Shown here piece after piece: positions 1 through 13,067 of a DNA stretch of 64,000 nt. The DNA is taken from NCBI RefSeq assembly GCF_904849725.1, contig NC_058522.1, positions 236,939,084 through 237,003,083 on the forward strand. The letters run 5' to 3'. The stretch is from Hordeum vulgare subsp. vulgare. Its lineage: Eukaryota > Streptophyta > Magnoliopsida > Poales > Poaceae. The translations under genes and the position numbers were made by a program. Numbering within the stretch: position 1 is the first letter of the stretch; every line of letters starts with the position of its first letter. Below the pieces are notes generated by a model. It saw only the letters and a program-made list of their open reading frames with translations. It ran no database searches and had not been told where the DNA came from.

Positions 1-1400
1 TTCTTCGATAAGTAAGAGTGTCAAACCCAACGCGGAGCTAAAGGTAGAATTAATATTCTATCAAGTTCTATCGACCACCGATACAACTCTACGCATGCGA
101 ATGCTTACTTTACCTAGAACAAGTATGCAACTATTTTGTAAGTGATAGGATAGTTTGCATGAGTGAAACTAAAAGCACTTTGCAGGAATAAAACTACGAG
201 TAAATTGCAAGATAATAAAATTTAGTTATTTAGTAGAAACCTTTATTCAAACAAGAAGGTTATTTGTCCCCAGGCAATTGATAACTAGACAGGTAATTGC
301 AAATTTTACACGGGGGAGAGGCGTGAGCTTACATACTTTATCTACTTGGATCATATGCACTTATGATTGGAAATCTAGAAAGCGTCTGCAACTACTAAAG
401 ATCATTAAGGTAAATCCGAACCATAGCATTAAGTATCAAGTCCTCTTTACTCCCATACGCAACAACCCACCTACTCGGGTTTGTGCTTCTGTCACTGCCG
501 CAACCCACAATAAGAAAATCATGAACATATTGCAACGCCCTACAGCGGGAATCCCTCACATTTGCGCGAGACGAAGGGAATCATAGGACAACACCATAAG
601 AAAATATACACTCAAACAAACCACGATCATCAATTAGCCCATAGGACAAAACTGATCTACTCAAACAACATAGGATAACCACATATCATTGGGAAATAAT
701 ATATAGTGTTGAGAACCATGTTTAAGTAGAGATTACAACGGGGAAGAGAGGTGTTACATCACTGCATAGAGGGGGGAGTTGTTGTTGACGGTAGTAAGAT
801 TGTTGATGTAGAGAGGAGGAGATATACCCCTCCTTCTTCTTATTACTTCGCCTCCCCCTAGATGGGAGGAGAGTTCCCCCTCTGGTGCATGGTCGCCACG
901 TCGTCGGGCAGGAGCCCTGTGAGATTGGTTCTCCCTCTTTGTTCTCTTCTGTTTCTCATTCCTGTTTTTTGGCCGAAAAACGTTTCTTATATCCCCAGAG
1001 ATCCGTAACTCCGATTGCGCTGAGATTTTAACATGATTTTTTCCATATAATAGCTTCCTTGCGCCTGAAGGAGAGCTCCAACCGACTTACAAGGTGAGCA
1101 TAAGACACCACCCCACACCTGGTGTATTGTGGTGGCTTTGGGTCTCCTTTTTCATTGATTCCACCTCCCAAAATTCATAAACATTCCAAAATAATTCTAC
1201 ATAAATTTTTATCGTGTTTGGAATTTGTTTGATATGTAGTTTCTGCGAAACAAAATACACACAAAAAACAAGAACTGGCACTAGGCAATGGGTAAGTAAG
1301 TTATTTCCCAAAATATTATAAATGTTGCCAAAAGTATATGAAAGTTGTAGAATATTGGCATGAAGCAATCAAAAATTATAGGTATGATTCAGACGTATCA
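1..1400 (-). repeat. Athila-type LTR (F family), minus strand, partial
   Basis: Read on the minus strand, this is the same LTR family as the F1 pair at 33,252 and 38,174. Positions 445-600 match, in reverse complement, the stretch around 39,080-39,220. It ends at 1,400 with the reverse complement of the TG start (GACGTATCA). The far end lies at or just left of the window edge, so the copy may be part of a longer element. The small ORFs across it carry no domain and are by-products of LTR sequence. Confidence 0.75.
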
Positions 1401-1812
1401 GTGCAGTAGAAGTTTAAGGTTTATTTGTGAGGGTCTCTCTATTTATAGGATTTGTGAGCGTTGGAATCACGCTAAAACGGAGCCACATGGTGGGCCCAAG
1501 GTAACAGGGCATGCCCTAGGGGGTGGTTGCGCCCTATTGCCCTGGGGGCACCTGGTGGCCCCCCTTTGGTGGTTCTTCACTCTAGTATTTCTTATATGTT
1601 CGAAGAAAATCATCAAAAAGTTTCGGGTGATATCGAAAACTTCTATTTTGTGCACAAAAACAACAACATGGTAATTCTGCTTGAAATAACATCAGTCCGG
1701 GTTATATCCAAATAATCATATAAAGTGCATCAAAACCATATAAATTTTTTGTAAACATAGGTAAATATGGCATGAATACTTCACAAATTATCGATGCATT
1801 GGAGGTGTATCA
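1401..1812 (-). repeat. Truncated minus-strand LTR fragment
   Basis: A second minus-strand LTR start (reverse complement TGATACACCTCC) ends at 1,812. It resembles the plus-strand fragment at 41,977-42,714 in its opening and in the GC-rich stretch at 1,490-1,570. It is cut at 1,400 by the neighbouring LTR. It interrupts the Athila-type LTR that resumes at 1,813. No coding content. Confidence 0.6.
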
Positions 1813-2505
1813 CATGCACCTAGAGTATTAAGTATGCAACAGACTAATGCTTGAAGCAAGATGACATGATGTAGACAAAGTCAGACAAGCAACATGTTCA
1901 CACCCCGTTATTTTATCCTTAATGTTAAAAATACAAATACGTGACATGTCCCTTTCTATCACCGAGATTGAGCCCCGCAAGACAGAACCCATCACGACAC
2001 ACCACTCCCACTGAAGATAAATCAATATAGTTGGCCAAACCAAACCAATTGATCAGAGAGAAATATGAAGCTATAACAATCATGCCTAAAGGAATTCACA
2101 GAAGACTCGGTATATATTCATGAATAATCTGATCATAAACCCACAATTCATCTAATTCCAACAAACACACTACAAAAAGGATTACATCGGATAGATCATC
2201 GTGAGAATCGCGGTGAACTTTGTATTGAAGATAAAAGAGAGGGAAGAAGCTATTTAGGTACAAGCTATGGAACCATAGGTCTATGGTGGACTACTCGCAC
2301 ATCATCATGGAGGCAACAAAGTTTATGTAGATGGCCTCCATGATCGATTGCCCCTTCGGCTGGGCACCAGAAAAGGTCTCCACATGGGGCGGAACAAAGG
2401 CTTGCGTCGGCGAATAAAATGGTTTGGGTTGCTCTTTGTTGGTTTCCTGATTTTATATAATTTATGGAGGTGGAATTAGGTCATACAGAGCCACGAGGGG
2501 TCCAC
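1813..2505 (-). repeat. Outer Athila-type LTR (S0), segment A
   Basis: Minus-strand LTR with the same text as the solo LTR at 3,085-4,669, for example the tract around 1,850-1,960 and the block at 2,180-2,300. It is interrupted at 2,505 by the R2 element and resumes at 41,391, ending at 41,725. The two halves join sensibly and the flanks give TSD tccac (2,501-2,505) and cccac (41,391-41,395). Confidence 0.75.
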
Positions 2506-2530
2506 TAAGGGAGTCCTGGACTAAGGGGTC
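2506..2530 (+). repeat. R2 5' LTR, first 25 bp
   Basis: This short piece aligns with the start of the R2 3' LTR at 40,901 (about 20 of 25 positions) and ends in the TSD of R1 (gggtc, 2,526-2,530). The rest of the LTR follows after R1, at 9,231. Confidence 0.7.
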
Positions 2531-2948
2531 TGACGGTGTCCTGGACTAGGGGGTACTCACACGTCATCTCCCAACCAATGGGTCGGGCCGAGGACCCCCA
2601 TTGCCGTTCAATAATGGGCTACTTCGGGCAGTCCATGATGCATATAAAGGAGATTCCACAAGACTTAGCAGACAAGACAAGGACTCCTCTAAACCCTAGG
2701 CCTCTAATGTATTATATATTCCGAGACCGGGCTAGTCAATAGACGTTATCATATTCATTACAACAATCTCGTGGTAGATATCTATACTATATACTATCAC
2801 CATATCAATATAGTTAAAAGCAGCACGTAAGGTATTATCACCTTGAGAGAGCCCGAACCTGGGTAAAATCCTGTGTTCATGTTACCATCTTTCCAAGATG
2901 CCTAGCTTAGGATCCCTACTATGAGATATGTCAAATTTGACATCGACA
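2531..2948 (+). repeat. R1 5' LTR
   Basis: 418 bp, starting TGACGGTGTCC and ending CATCGACA. It pairs with 8,809-9,225. A TATA-like run lies near 2,710-2,720, and the 3' LTR has the equivalent TTATATAAG near 8,990. Confidence 0.85.
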
Positions 2949-3084
2949 TTAGTGCTTTCATTAAGATCCTGCTGGCAGTCACCATGGTGCGATGGGAATT
3001 TAGATAGTCTCCGACGCGATCTTTGTGTCAGAACCGAGCTTTGTAGTTGATGTTGGCATCTTCTTCGCCGGCTCAACTAGTCAC

Positions 3085-4669
3085 TGCTACTGCAACAAAA
3101 GACCTTCCAACGGCGCCAGAAATAGGTGTGTCGACGGCACCAGGAATCCTTCAGCTATGGCTACGCCTTAAGGGACTTCCTAGGAAAATATGCAAAGGAT
3201 TTCCCCCGTGGCCTTGGAGGCTTGCATTGGTGTTCCCTTGAAGCGGAAAGGGTGATGTAGCGCAGTGGTGGTAAGTATTTCCCTCAGTTTTGAGAACCAA
3301 GGTATCGATCCAGTGAAGGGGTATCACAAGAGCCTGCACAAACACAAAGAACCTGCTCCCGACGCTATGAAGGGGTTGTCAATCCCTTAGAGATTGTTCG
3401 CCAAGTGAGAACTGAAAGCAACAAAGTAACAAAGCAAAGTAAAAGCAAAAGTGGAAACGATAGATGTGAATAGACCTGGGGGCCATAGTGTTTACTAGTG
3501 GCTTCTCTCATGAAAGCAAGTAGACGATGGGTGAACAAATTACTATCGAGTAATTGATAGAACCGCGCAAAGTCATGACGATATCTATGGCAATGATTAT
3601 ATCTATAGGCATCACGTCCAAAACAAGTAGATCGATACTTTCTGCATCTACTACTATTACTTCACACGTCGACCGCTATCCAGCATGCATCTAGTGTATT
3701 AAGTCCAAAAGAACAGAGTAACGCCTTAAGCAAGATGACATGATGTAGATGGACAATCTCATATCAACGACACAACCGACCTTGCTACCCTTGATGGCAA
3801 CCACTCAATGTGTGCCTTGCTGCCCCTACTGTCACTGGGAAATGTCACCACATGGTAAGAACCCAAAACCAAGCACTTCTCCCATTGCAAGAATCATAGA
3901 TCTAGTTGGCCAAACAAAACCCAAGACTGGGAGAGACTTACAAGGATATCAAATCATGCATATAAGAAATCAGCAAATCCACAATTCATCAGCTCTCGAC
4001 AAACACACCGCAAAAGAAGATTACATCGGATAGATCTCCATGAAGATCATGGAGAACTTTGTATTGAAGATCCAAGAGAGAGAAGAAGCCATCTAGATAC
4101 TAACTACGGACCCGTAGGTCTAAAGTGAACTACTCACGAGTCATTGGAGGGGCTATGATGATGATGAAGAAGCCCTCCAACTCCAAAGTCCCCTCCGGCA
4201 GGGCACTGGGAAGGGTCACCAGATGAGATCTCGCGGAAACGGAAGCTTGCGACGGCGGAAAATTATTTTCGTGGATCCCTTGATTTTTTTGTGAGTTTTA
4301 GGGAATATATAGGCGCAAGATCTAGGTCAGGGGGGGCGCCAGGGAGGCCACAAGCCTGCCCACCGCCGCCTCCCCCTGGTGGCGGAGTGGGGGCTTGTGG
4401 GCTCCCTGTAGCCCTCCTGGCTTGGCCCACAGCCCCCCTGATCTTCTTCCTTTCGGGGAAAAATCATTTCGGGGATTTTATTCCATTTGGACTCCGTTCC
4501 AAAATCAGATCTGAAAAGAGCCAAAAACATAGAAAAAACAGGAACTGGCACTTGGCACTGAATTAATAAGTTAGTCCCAAAAAAAAATAAAAGGTACATA
4601 AAACATCCAAAGATGACAACATAACAGCATGAAACCATAAAAAAATATAGATACGTTTGAGACGTATCA
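3085..4669 (-). mobile_element. Solo Athila-type LTR (Sabrina/Fatima-like), minus strand
   Basis: A single 1,585-bp LTR flanked by a perfect 5-bp TSD, GTCAC, at 3,080-3,084 and 4,670-4,674. Its minus-strand start is the reverse complement of GACGTATCA at 4,661-4,669. A sequence resembling the tRNA primer site (reverse complement tggcgccgttg, 3,112-3,122) lies inside the LTR near its 3' end. No internal domain remains, so this is the product of LTR-LTR recombination. Family name is tentative. Confidence 0.85.
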
Positions 4670-4674
4670 GTCAC

Positions 4675-7600
4675 CTCGGCTGGACCGAGGATTGCGCTCT
4701 CCATCGGATCATCAAGATCGTACTAACACTTTCATCATCATCAATTCCGATCTCTATCAAGATCATGGGGAATCATCAATGGAGCTTGGGGTCTCGACAT
4801 CAACATAGTCCTCGAGCGACGGTGCAGTTTTTCTGGACAAAGGATTCATGTTCGTCATCCCCGCCGTCTCGAGCGTTGCTTTGAAGATTGCTTATGTGGA
4901 TTTGTGCGAAATTGAGTATAGAATAACCTTGTAAAATATCATCTTGTTCCGACAGGGGAATCTCCGTCAATCCCTGATATATCGAAGACTTGTCGAATCT
5001 GGTCGGGCATCCGGACAAGTTTAGGGCGAGGAGTCTAGCGTCTAGCTCGGACATCATTTGGAAGATCCCACCGTTCATTGGGAGCATAATTCTCATACCA
5101 ATCACCCCTCGACATTTCACCTCGATCTGACCGTTCAAACTCCGGGAAACCTCCAATTTGTGCATCAATTTTCGGATCTTCTTTGTGCACGAAAATGAAT
5201 CCGACCCGAATTCATCTTTCTTCATGAACGGGACATTGAACATCTTTTTGAAGATTTTTTTTCTAGGGTATTGTTTTCTATTTTCATACATGTGCCTACA
5301 AAATTTTAGTCTTTGTCGCACCGATGTCAAACCGCCCCAACCATGTTGCTCCATGGTTACCAAACTGCGCCAACATCGACCGCGTCGTCACTCCATCAAG
5401 TCGATGACACCCACCTCGAATCATCACCTCGGTGAGACAACAAAGAGTTAGGCATCATGAACCACAAATAATCATCAAGATAAGATCATCTCCCCATAGA
5501 TTACACGGGTCGGGTGTGCCAGCATCGCCGCATAGTCACTTCTGAAGTCGGCATTGACCGCATCACAAGTTTCGACCTGCATCGGCATGGCCGTGCCGTC
5601 AATTCTTGATGCTGATATCCACTACACCAACCTGGTTCAACACGTCGGCTGGCATGGGGGCTGTAGCGCCAACTTACCGAGCTACTCCGTCACCTCGACT
5701 TGACCAGGGACCTTGCCACCTCTTCGTGAACCTACTCCGGGGATTTTAAGGTCACCTACCGACCAACTTCATCACCTCGTTGGGAAGAGGGCTTCTCCTC
5801 GCCATATCGACCATGCTACATCGCCACTTCATGAAGTTGAGCTCTATGCTTGGGCACCTCGGGACCATCTTGGGGGTTGGGACCTCGACCCTCCGCAAGC
5901 TCGACCCACGTCATCAACACCGAGCACATTAACCAGCTAAGTCGCTTTCATGCTCAACTTCTTTTATTTTTTAATTTCTGTGTGGTCCAACCAAGCATTA
6001 TATTTGTGTCAAACAAAAATTTTTTGTCAAAAACTTAGTTTGAGAAAAAATTCTTTACCCAATTTAGCGGTGGCTCTTAAACTTATGTGAGTCATTTTAT
6101 AATAAATGTGTTTCCTCCTGGTCATTCCAAAGTCTTTATCTACTACTCCTTTTTCTGGCACGAGTGTTTGGTCAATAGCCAGGTAGCCTCGTTTCTTTCT
6201 ATAGCCGCTTGAGTTTAGTTCGCTAAACATGCCTTGGAGAAACACTCCACCTTCAGGATATGGATGTTGAAGCCAAAGGCTGGCCTCCTTGAAGTCTGGA
6301 GATCGGATGTATCATGTTAAAGCACGACCAAAAAACATATTAGTTTTAAGATTAATTTTCGATTGGCACCAAGAAACTTGATTTAGTTCAGACATGAGTG
6401 TTTTCTAAACTTTTTTGGTATTACCAAGCTTATGACACCTTTAATCTATTTATATATTTTTCTTTTAGTAGGTAGGACATCCTCTTGTTCTAGGTATTCT
6501 GCATGGTGGATCTCCTCGAAAATCTTTTCCGACCCGTAGTTTGGCATCTTTCTAGCCAAGTTGCACCACGTCGTTGAGGGAGTCCCCTCTTGACTGGTGT
6601 GCCCTACGTAATAATTTAGCTGGGGAAATATTTGCCTACCCACAGTTCGACATCTTCCCTACCAACCTGCACCTCAACATCTTGAATATTCCTTTATATG
6701 CACCAGTTTCGAATTGTGTCTTTGGTCAATAGTTGGGTAGCCCGGTTCTTCTGATTGCCTCCTACATTATGCTTTCTTCGGCTATGTCTGCAAAGGGAGA
6801 ACCACTGTAATTGTACTTCCGATTTAACTAGTCAAGTACCTTAGTGGAGAAAGCCGAAAACTGATTGTCACAGCGAGCGTAAACTGGTCAGAGATCCGAT
6901 TACTATATCAAACTTTGGACCAATAGAGGTTACCCCGTGGGCCTTTCATAAAATTGGCCAAATTGTTAATGGCTTGACCTCGACTGACACCGAATACTAA
7001 CGAGGGGCTAGTAACTGGCCTCCCAAACTTGAAGCTCCTATTACTAAGTAAAAGTTACAAAGCCTAGATATTTGATTGCCTCGTTTCCACTAACACAATA
7101 TCTTCTGGGCACTGAGACATCGACTAAGGGCTGTCTTGTTACTGCGGAAACATCTTGCATGGCATCTACAAAGGGGTAGAAGCCGACGACGGGTAACTCT
7201 CAAATGATAAACAATCACAAAGGAGTCAAAATAGCATATAGCATAAAAGCATTTGTGTTCAATATGCAAGTGTCGCCTTCCGTAATCATCGTTATAAAGA
7301 CATAATTATGCATAAATTGGATTTAAGATTTTAGCCGAGCTAGGTTGCCTGGCTCCTGTGCTTACCCCCTATTTTCCCGATTGTTCGACTAGGGAGTAAA
7401 GGGATCACCTTTGTGATTGTTACTTCCGGGTCATCTGGGTTAGTACCTCAGTATGGGTAAAGCCAAAAGCTAGCCATCTAAAGAATATAATTGGTTGGCA
7501 ATGACGAAAGTGAAATTTTTGGTTCATTAAAAACCATAGAGTTCGGGAACATTCCCCAAACTAAAACTTCAATCTCCCCCCCACACATTCATCATAGTTA

Positions 7601-8808
7601 GGCTTTCACGGTCATGGTGAACATGATATCCTGGAAAAAGGAACTTATAAATGAACTATTTTTCCCAAAATATGTTTCTTACGTTAAATGGTAATATAAC
7701 ATATCTCTCGCCTATCTTTGTTTATAAAACCATATGATCGGATTGCCTTGTTTGCCATAAATATTTGCCCTTATAAGGCTTTATAAAGTAGGACAAACAC
7801 TCCTTAGCTACTGGTTGAGGAGGTTGAAGTCGATGGTCGGTCAATGAAGTCTTGTATAGTGCGGATCCTAGCATTAATGATGTAAAGTACTTGGATACAT
7901 AGAATCATTACACATGAATTGTGCCAAACGTAACAAAGTTTGTGTCAAACAAGTATCAATCGTTAATTCGACCACCCTGCCCAAATTAAGGCTCGGGGGC
8001 TACTGCATTGCCTATTCAATCCAGCAAATTAAAAGTACAATACTTTTCGAGGAGATTCGATCCTCAGACCGGTCGGCTGCACCCAACCTAAGTCTCGGGG
8101 GCTACTCCACATCGTTATTCCATTCCTGATGTATGTCGCCGAGCAAGAACTTGATCTTGAGGCGGAATTTGCAAATCGACCTAAGTCTCAAGGGTTACTG
8201 GGATCAGTTGTTTTATTCTTTCCTGCATGTGCATCTCGAGTTTTAGACCGACACACACCTTGAGGGCTATTGGCTATACACCTCGGTAATAAATAAATGG
8301 AGACGATCGGAAATAAATACGACAAAAAATCAGCCCACGGCCGACATGCTGGACCATCTCCAAAGCAGTGTGGTGTAAATCCCAGATGCAAGTGGTTGGA
8401 TCAATAGAGGGCATTGCCCACATTAGGCTCGACCAAACTCGTTCAACCTTTTCAAAGACCGATGTAATATATGACACCTCGGAAGTCGACCATCATTGGA
8501 GCTCAGCTGCAAAAAACATCTCAGATGCAGTTCGACACAGGAGCTCGGACGCAAGAAGTCACCGCCACACGGGATACACTTCAAACCCGAGGTGTGGCGT
8601 AAAAATAACAAGGCATCGATAAGGTCCAAATATTTAAAGGGATCCCCAGATGCCCGACATGTGAACTCCTCGGATTCAACTCGGCGATCCTCAAGATCGA
8701 AGATGGGAAGTTCTGTTGAAACCGTTCTAAAGACGGACGACCGAAGATGAATAACAGTTCGGAAGAACCAGGATCATCCCCAACTTGAAGATCGGTTTAA
8801 GGGGCTAC
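4675..8808 (+). other. R1 internal region, non-coding
   Basis: About 4.1 kb without a recognisable protein domain. A 187-codon minus-strand frame at 4,800-5,363 is the longest open stretch; it has no motif I know and I treat it as chance. The 3' part carries repeated boxes resembling a polypurine tract (separate entry). Otherwise I see only degenerate, moderately AT-rich sequence. Confidence 0.6.
7989..8808 (+). repeat. Degenerate repeats with polypurine-tract-like boxes before R1 3' LTR
   Basis: The box gctcgggggctactg (7,991) recurs in diverged form at 8,093, 8,185 and 8,258, roughly every 75-100 bp. A related form, ttaaggggctac, abuts the 3' LTR at 8,797-8,808 and is the functional polypurine tract position. 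The spacing suggests an old tandem duplication of the tract-bearing unit. Confidence 0.55.
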
Positions 8809-9225
8809 TGATGGTGTCCTGAACTAGGGGGTACTCATACGTCATCTCCAGACCAGTGGGTCGGGCCAAGGATCCCCATGGTGGTTCACTAATGGGCTAC
8901 TTTGGGTAGTCCATGATGCTTACAAGGAAGATTCCACAAGAATTAGCGCACAAGAGAAGGACTCCTCTAAACCCTAGGCCCCTGGTAGATTATATAAGCC
9001 GATGCCAGGCTAGTCAATAGAGATCTCATATTCATTACAACAATCTCGTGGTAGATACCTGTACTATATACTATCACCAGATCAATACAATGAAAAGTGG
9101 GAGCTAGGGTATTATCTCCGTGAGAGAGCCCGAACATGGGTAATATCATGTGTCCATGTTACCATCTCTCCAAGACACCTAGCTTAGGATGCCTACTATG
9201 AGATATGTTGGATTTGACACTGACA
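8809..9225 (+). repeat. R1 3' LTR
   Basis: 417 bp, TGATGGTGTCC...CTGACA, pairing with 2,531-2,948. It is followed by TSD gggtc and then by the rest of the R2 5' LTR. Confidence 0.85.
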
Positions 9226-9230
9226 GGGTC

Positions 9231-9695
9231 CCAAACGAGGTGGTTTAGTCCATGGTCCGGACTGGGGGCCATCAAGGCGAAGGACTTTGGAGGCCTTATA
9301 ACAAAGCGTGGATACTCAGGACTCTATCAAAGGCTTGGCATGCACTCCACAGAAAGGATGATTCATTCGGCATGTAATCTACAGATGGTAATCGTCATTC
9401 ATGTAACCCTAGATACCCCTAGTGCCTATATAAACCATGTGGGTTAGCCCATAGAGGATACCCATACACACAAACTACAACCCATAGGATTTAGCCCACA
9501 ATCTCACTATCTCGAGGTAGATCAACTTTGTAATTATCACAACATCAATACAACAAGAGCAGGATGTAGGGTTCTACCTCCATCAACAGGGCCCGAAGTT
9601 CGTTAATAACTTCGTGTTGTTTGTCTCATGTTACCCTTGATCTGATCTCACATTTCTTGCCCCCTACCCGAGATATGCTAATTTTGACACCGGCA
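9231..9695 (+). repeat. R2 5' LTR, main part
   Basis: It aligns with 40,926-41,390, including CCTATATAAAC at 9,428 (TATA box) and the end CACCGGCA. The primer-site start ttggtgct follows at 9,696-9,703 and is cut by the S2 LTR at 9,704. Confidence 0.8.
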
Positions 9696-9703
9696 TTGGT
9701 GCT

Positions 9704-10376
9704 TGATACGTCTCCAACGTATCTATAATTTTTTATTGTTGCATGCTATTATATTATCATTCTAGGATGCTTTTTAGGCATTTACTTGTTGTTTTATATT
9801 ATTTTTGAGCACCAACCTATTTACCCAGTGCCAAGTGCCAGTTGTTGTTTTCTGCATATTTTTGGGTTTTCACGAATATTGTACCAAATGAAGTCCAAAC
9901 ACAACGAAACTTTTTGTTAATATTTCTTTACAAAAAAAGACCTAAAAGCTTTAGAGGAAGACTGGAGGGCGCGTGAGGTGATGCCAAGCCAACAGGGTGT
10001 GCCCAGGGGGGGTGGTCACGCCCTCATGGCTTGGGGCCACCTCCGAGCCCTCCAGCTCTCATTCTCTGGTCTATAAGTTCTCTAATATCCCAGAAACCTA
10101 GAGAGCCTCCCGAAACACTTTTTCCACTACCACAAACTTCTGTTCCAACGTCTGCCCATCTAGAGCCCTATTCCAGTGCCCTGTCGGAGGGGGGATCGAT
10201 CATGGAGGGCCTCTACACCATCCTTGCTACTGCCATGGTCATGTGTGAGTAGTTCACCATAGACCTACGGGTCTATAGTTACTACCTAGACGGTTATCTA
10301 TCTCTATGTTCTTCACTGCCATGATCACGTCGATTCCCACGGTTATCTATCTTATGTAATCACTCTTGTGCGGTGA
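9704..10376 (+). repeat. S2 left LTR, first part
   Basis: Plus-strand Athila-type LTR start. It ends at ...cttgtgcggtga, where the chromovirus-type solo LTR is inserted, and resumes at 28,825. The uninterrupted paralogue in the S2 right LTR (reverse complement near 32,860-32,900) reads straight through this site, which confirms the join. Confidence 0.75.
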
Positions 10377-11738
10377 TGTGACTCCCAGGTAAATTAAGCT
10401 ATAGTAACCCTATGCTAATGGTGTCACGTCACCGGGATCAGTGTTTGTAGTCTCACGTAGTTTCAAACCGATCCAAATTCTAATTTAAAATAGGATCAAA
10501 ACAAGAAAAGTTTTTGAATGCGAAAATAAAAATGTGGTGGAGTTATAAAAATTCCCCAATGAATTATAAAAGTGGACCGGGCATTTTTAAAATTATTTAT
10601 AATCCCTATATATTTATAACAGAAGCTATATCCAAAAAGAATAAATAAATAAAAATAATAACAAAAAAACCCAAAAGCCCCTGGCCCAACTTGGCCAAAG
10701 TGGCCTAGCCGGCCACCCCACATTCGGCCCACCCACCTCGGGGTATAAGACCCTCACGGGGGAACCCTAGCGCCAGGCGCCACCCCCTACTCCACCTGCC
10801 GCCGCCAGGAGAAGAGGGAACCCTCCCCTTGTCACCCCCACCAACCGCCAGCGCCCCACCTACCCCCGCGCCTCCCGTTCCCCGTCGCTCGCTCCCTCCC
10901 TCCCCATGATCTCCCTCTCCGCAACGATCCCTCCCCTCCCTGGAGCACTCGCCACCTCGGCCCCCACCTCACCACCTCCACCGCTGCCTTCCAGCGCCAC
11001 TCCAGCGCCACCCCCGTCGTCCAGCCTACCACCCCGCCGGCCGAACCTTCCTTCCCCACGCCACCTCGCCCCACTGGCCTCCCCTTGCGACGCTCTCAGC
11101 CAGCGCTCGCTCCTGGATCCCCGCGCCGGCCGAGCGCCCCGTTCACCCTGGCGCTCGCCTCACCTCTGCCTGCTCCCTCGCGCGCCACGAACCCACCCCA
11201 TGCAGCGCCTCGGGCGCCCGCCAAACCTCCCTCGTCTCGCCGAGCCCCTCTCCTATTCCCACCAGCACCACCGCGCCCCTCCAACCGCCGCGCCTCAGCG
11301 GCGCCTCCTCCCGCAACCAGCCGCACCACCACCGGCGCCATGTTCACCACCCCATCAACGTCACCGGCCGGCTTCTCCTCCTACTTCACCTCGACGCCGA
11401 CGACGCCCCGTCAACCGCACCGGCCTCCTCATCTCTTCCCCAATGGCCGGTTCACCGCCTCCTCCGCCCCTCCCCGAGAACTCAGGCTACACCGGGCCTT
11501 CCCAACAATGTCGGTGAGCCCTCCATTCGGGATCCTGCCAACACCATTCCTTCCTTTCCTCGCCCCGGTTCCGTTCCGACAATTATTGTCTTGTTCCGGC
11601 AACGATGATTTCCTGTATGTGGAGGTGGAGTTTGCCTCTGTATCTCTCTCTGTTGAGAGAGAGGAACAAGGAACAGAGAGTTAGCACAGAGATGTGTGAG
11701 AGAAAAGAAAATAAGAAGAAAAAGATAATGTATATGTG

Positions 11739-11795
11739 TATGTATGTATGTATGTATGTATGTATGTATTGCGTATGTATGCATGTATGTAGAAA
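11739..11795. repeat. TATG microsatellite
   Basis: Perfect tetranucleotide run of about eight units, then a degenerate tail to about 11,795, within the solo LTR. Confidence 0.9.
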
Positions 11796-12864
11796 AAGAA
11801 AAAGGTATAAAAATAAAAAAAAATACAAATATATATGTATATATATATGTTTTAGTTAATAAAATAAATAAATAAGTAAATAGATATATTATTTAATTAA
11901 TTAGTTAATTAATTAAATAGATAATTAAGATAATCTATTAATCACGATAATTAAATTATCCTATTAGACTATGACACGTGGGTCCCCCACTAAATCAATT
12001 TGATTAATTAATAATTAAACAATTAAAAATTTGTGTCAATGACACGTAGGACCCACTCGTCAGTTGATTAGTCAACTACTGATGTTAGCATGACATCATG
12101 ATGATGTCATAATAGTATTTAAATAAATAATTAAATATGTTTTTTATTCCTAAATAATTAATAAAACTTTAAAAATTAATATTAAATAAATCGTAAGTCA
12201 GATCAAAATATTTTCAACATGAAAATTGATCAGCACAACGAAACGAACCAGGATACGCGGTCCATTAGTGTGCACGCATCCCTAGCATAGCAAACGTGGA
12301 ACTTTTCCATCGTTTTCAGTCTGTCCGGTAGTAGCTAGAGACCCGGGAAATATCATCTGATATTTTCCCGACCCGTCTATGACGGATGATACTGCGTTAG
12401 CTCATGCCTAGCCTGCATATTACCATGTCATACTTAGTGTTGCACCTGTTGCTGTTATTTATTGTTTCTCCCCCTCTTCTTACCGGTAGACCCTGAGACT
12501 GACGCTGCTGTCGAGTACTCCTACCCTCCCGACGACCAGCCCTTTGCCGTAGAGCAACAAGGCAAGCAAACCCCCCTTGATCATCCCTATATCACCTATT
12601 CTTTCTTCCTCATGCTTGCATTAGAATTTTGCTACTGTTGTAGCAAGCTCCTATATCTGATGCATAGCTTAATTTTGATGAATTGTTACTTTCAGTACAG
12701 CACTTTAGACTGTTTAGTATAGGTGGAGCAGTCATCCCCTCTGACCCCGTAGCCAAGTTGCCCAGCTTTGTTTTCAAGTCTCGATCCCTGATTGACGAGC
12801 CAGATCCGACACAACACTTACACCCCCCTTAGTTGTGCGGCACTACAAAGATACTATCGGGTAC

Positions 12865-13067
12865 CGAGGGTGACACCTCACGAAGTACTCCTGATGATAT
12901 CTCTGTAGTACAGCTAGTCGGTCGTGGTTATCGAGGGTGATTCCTCTTTCACCATTCCCGACGATGCTTCTGTCGTGCAACCCCTCAAGTGTGGGACCCT
13001 CGAGGGTGATTCCTCTAGGTCCACCTTGACGGTTACATCGTTCGTAATCCAACGAGGGTGATGCCTC
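12865..13067 (+). repeat. Four-copy interspersed 15-bp box in the solo LTR
   Basis: The box cgagggtgattcctc occurs at 12,865, 12,932, 13,001 and 13,053 with one to three changes. Spacings of 67, 69 and 52 bp suggest a decayed tandem repeat of about 68 bp. Confidence 0.7.

Larger units (their letters stand above)
2531..9225 (+). mobile_element. R1: non-autonomous Retand-like LTR element
   Basis: A complete two-LTR element of 6.7 kb inserted in the R2 5' LTR. LTRs are 2,531-2,948 and 8,809-9,225, both TG...CA. Perfect TSD GGGTC at 2,526-2,530 and 9,226-9,230. The primer-site region ttagtgctttcatt (2,949-2,962) resembles that of Tat/Retand Gypsy elements. No gag or pol domain is visible in about 4.3 kb of own internal sequence, so it would have depended on an autonomous relative. 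By eye the LTRs differ at roughly 12 percent of sites, which makes it old. It hosts a solo LTR at 3,085-4,669. Confidence 0.85.

Noticed and set aside
3104..3126. Reverse complement of an Athila-type tRNA primer site, suggesting an internal domain beside the LTR
   Set aside because: The perfect TSD GTCAC lies outside it (3,080-3,084), so this sequence is within the LTR end of a solo LTR.
4800..5363. 187-codon minus-strand ORF in R1
   Set aside because: No domain and no start signal. It lies in a non-coding element whose other parts are not protein-like.
10906..11684. Two overlapping frames of about 200 codons rich in Pro, Ser and Arg
   Set aside because: They overlap in different frames in a C-rich part of an LTR; composition alone explains them. 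No conserved motif.
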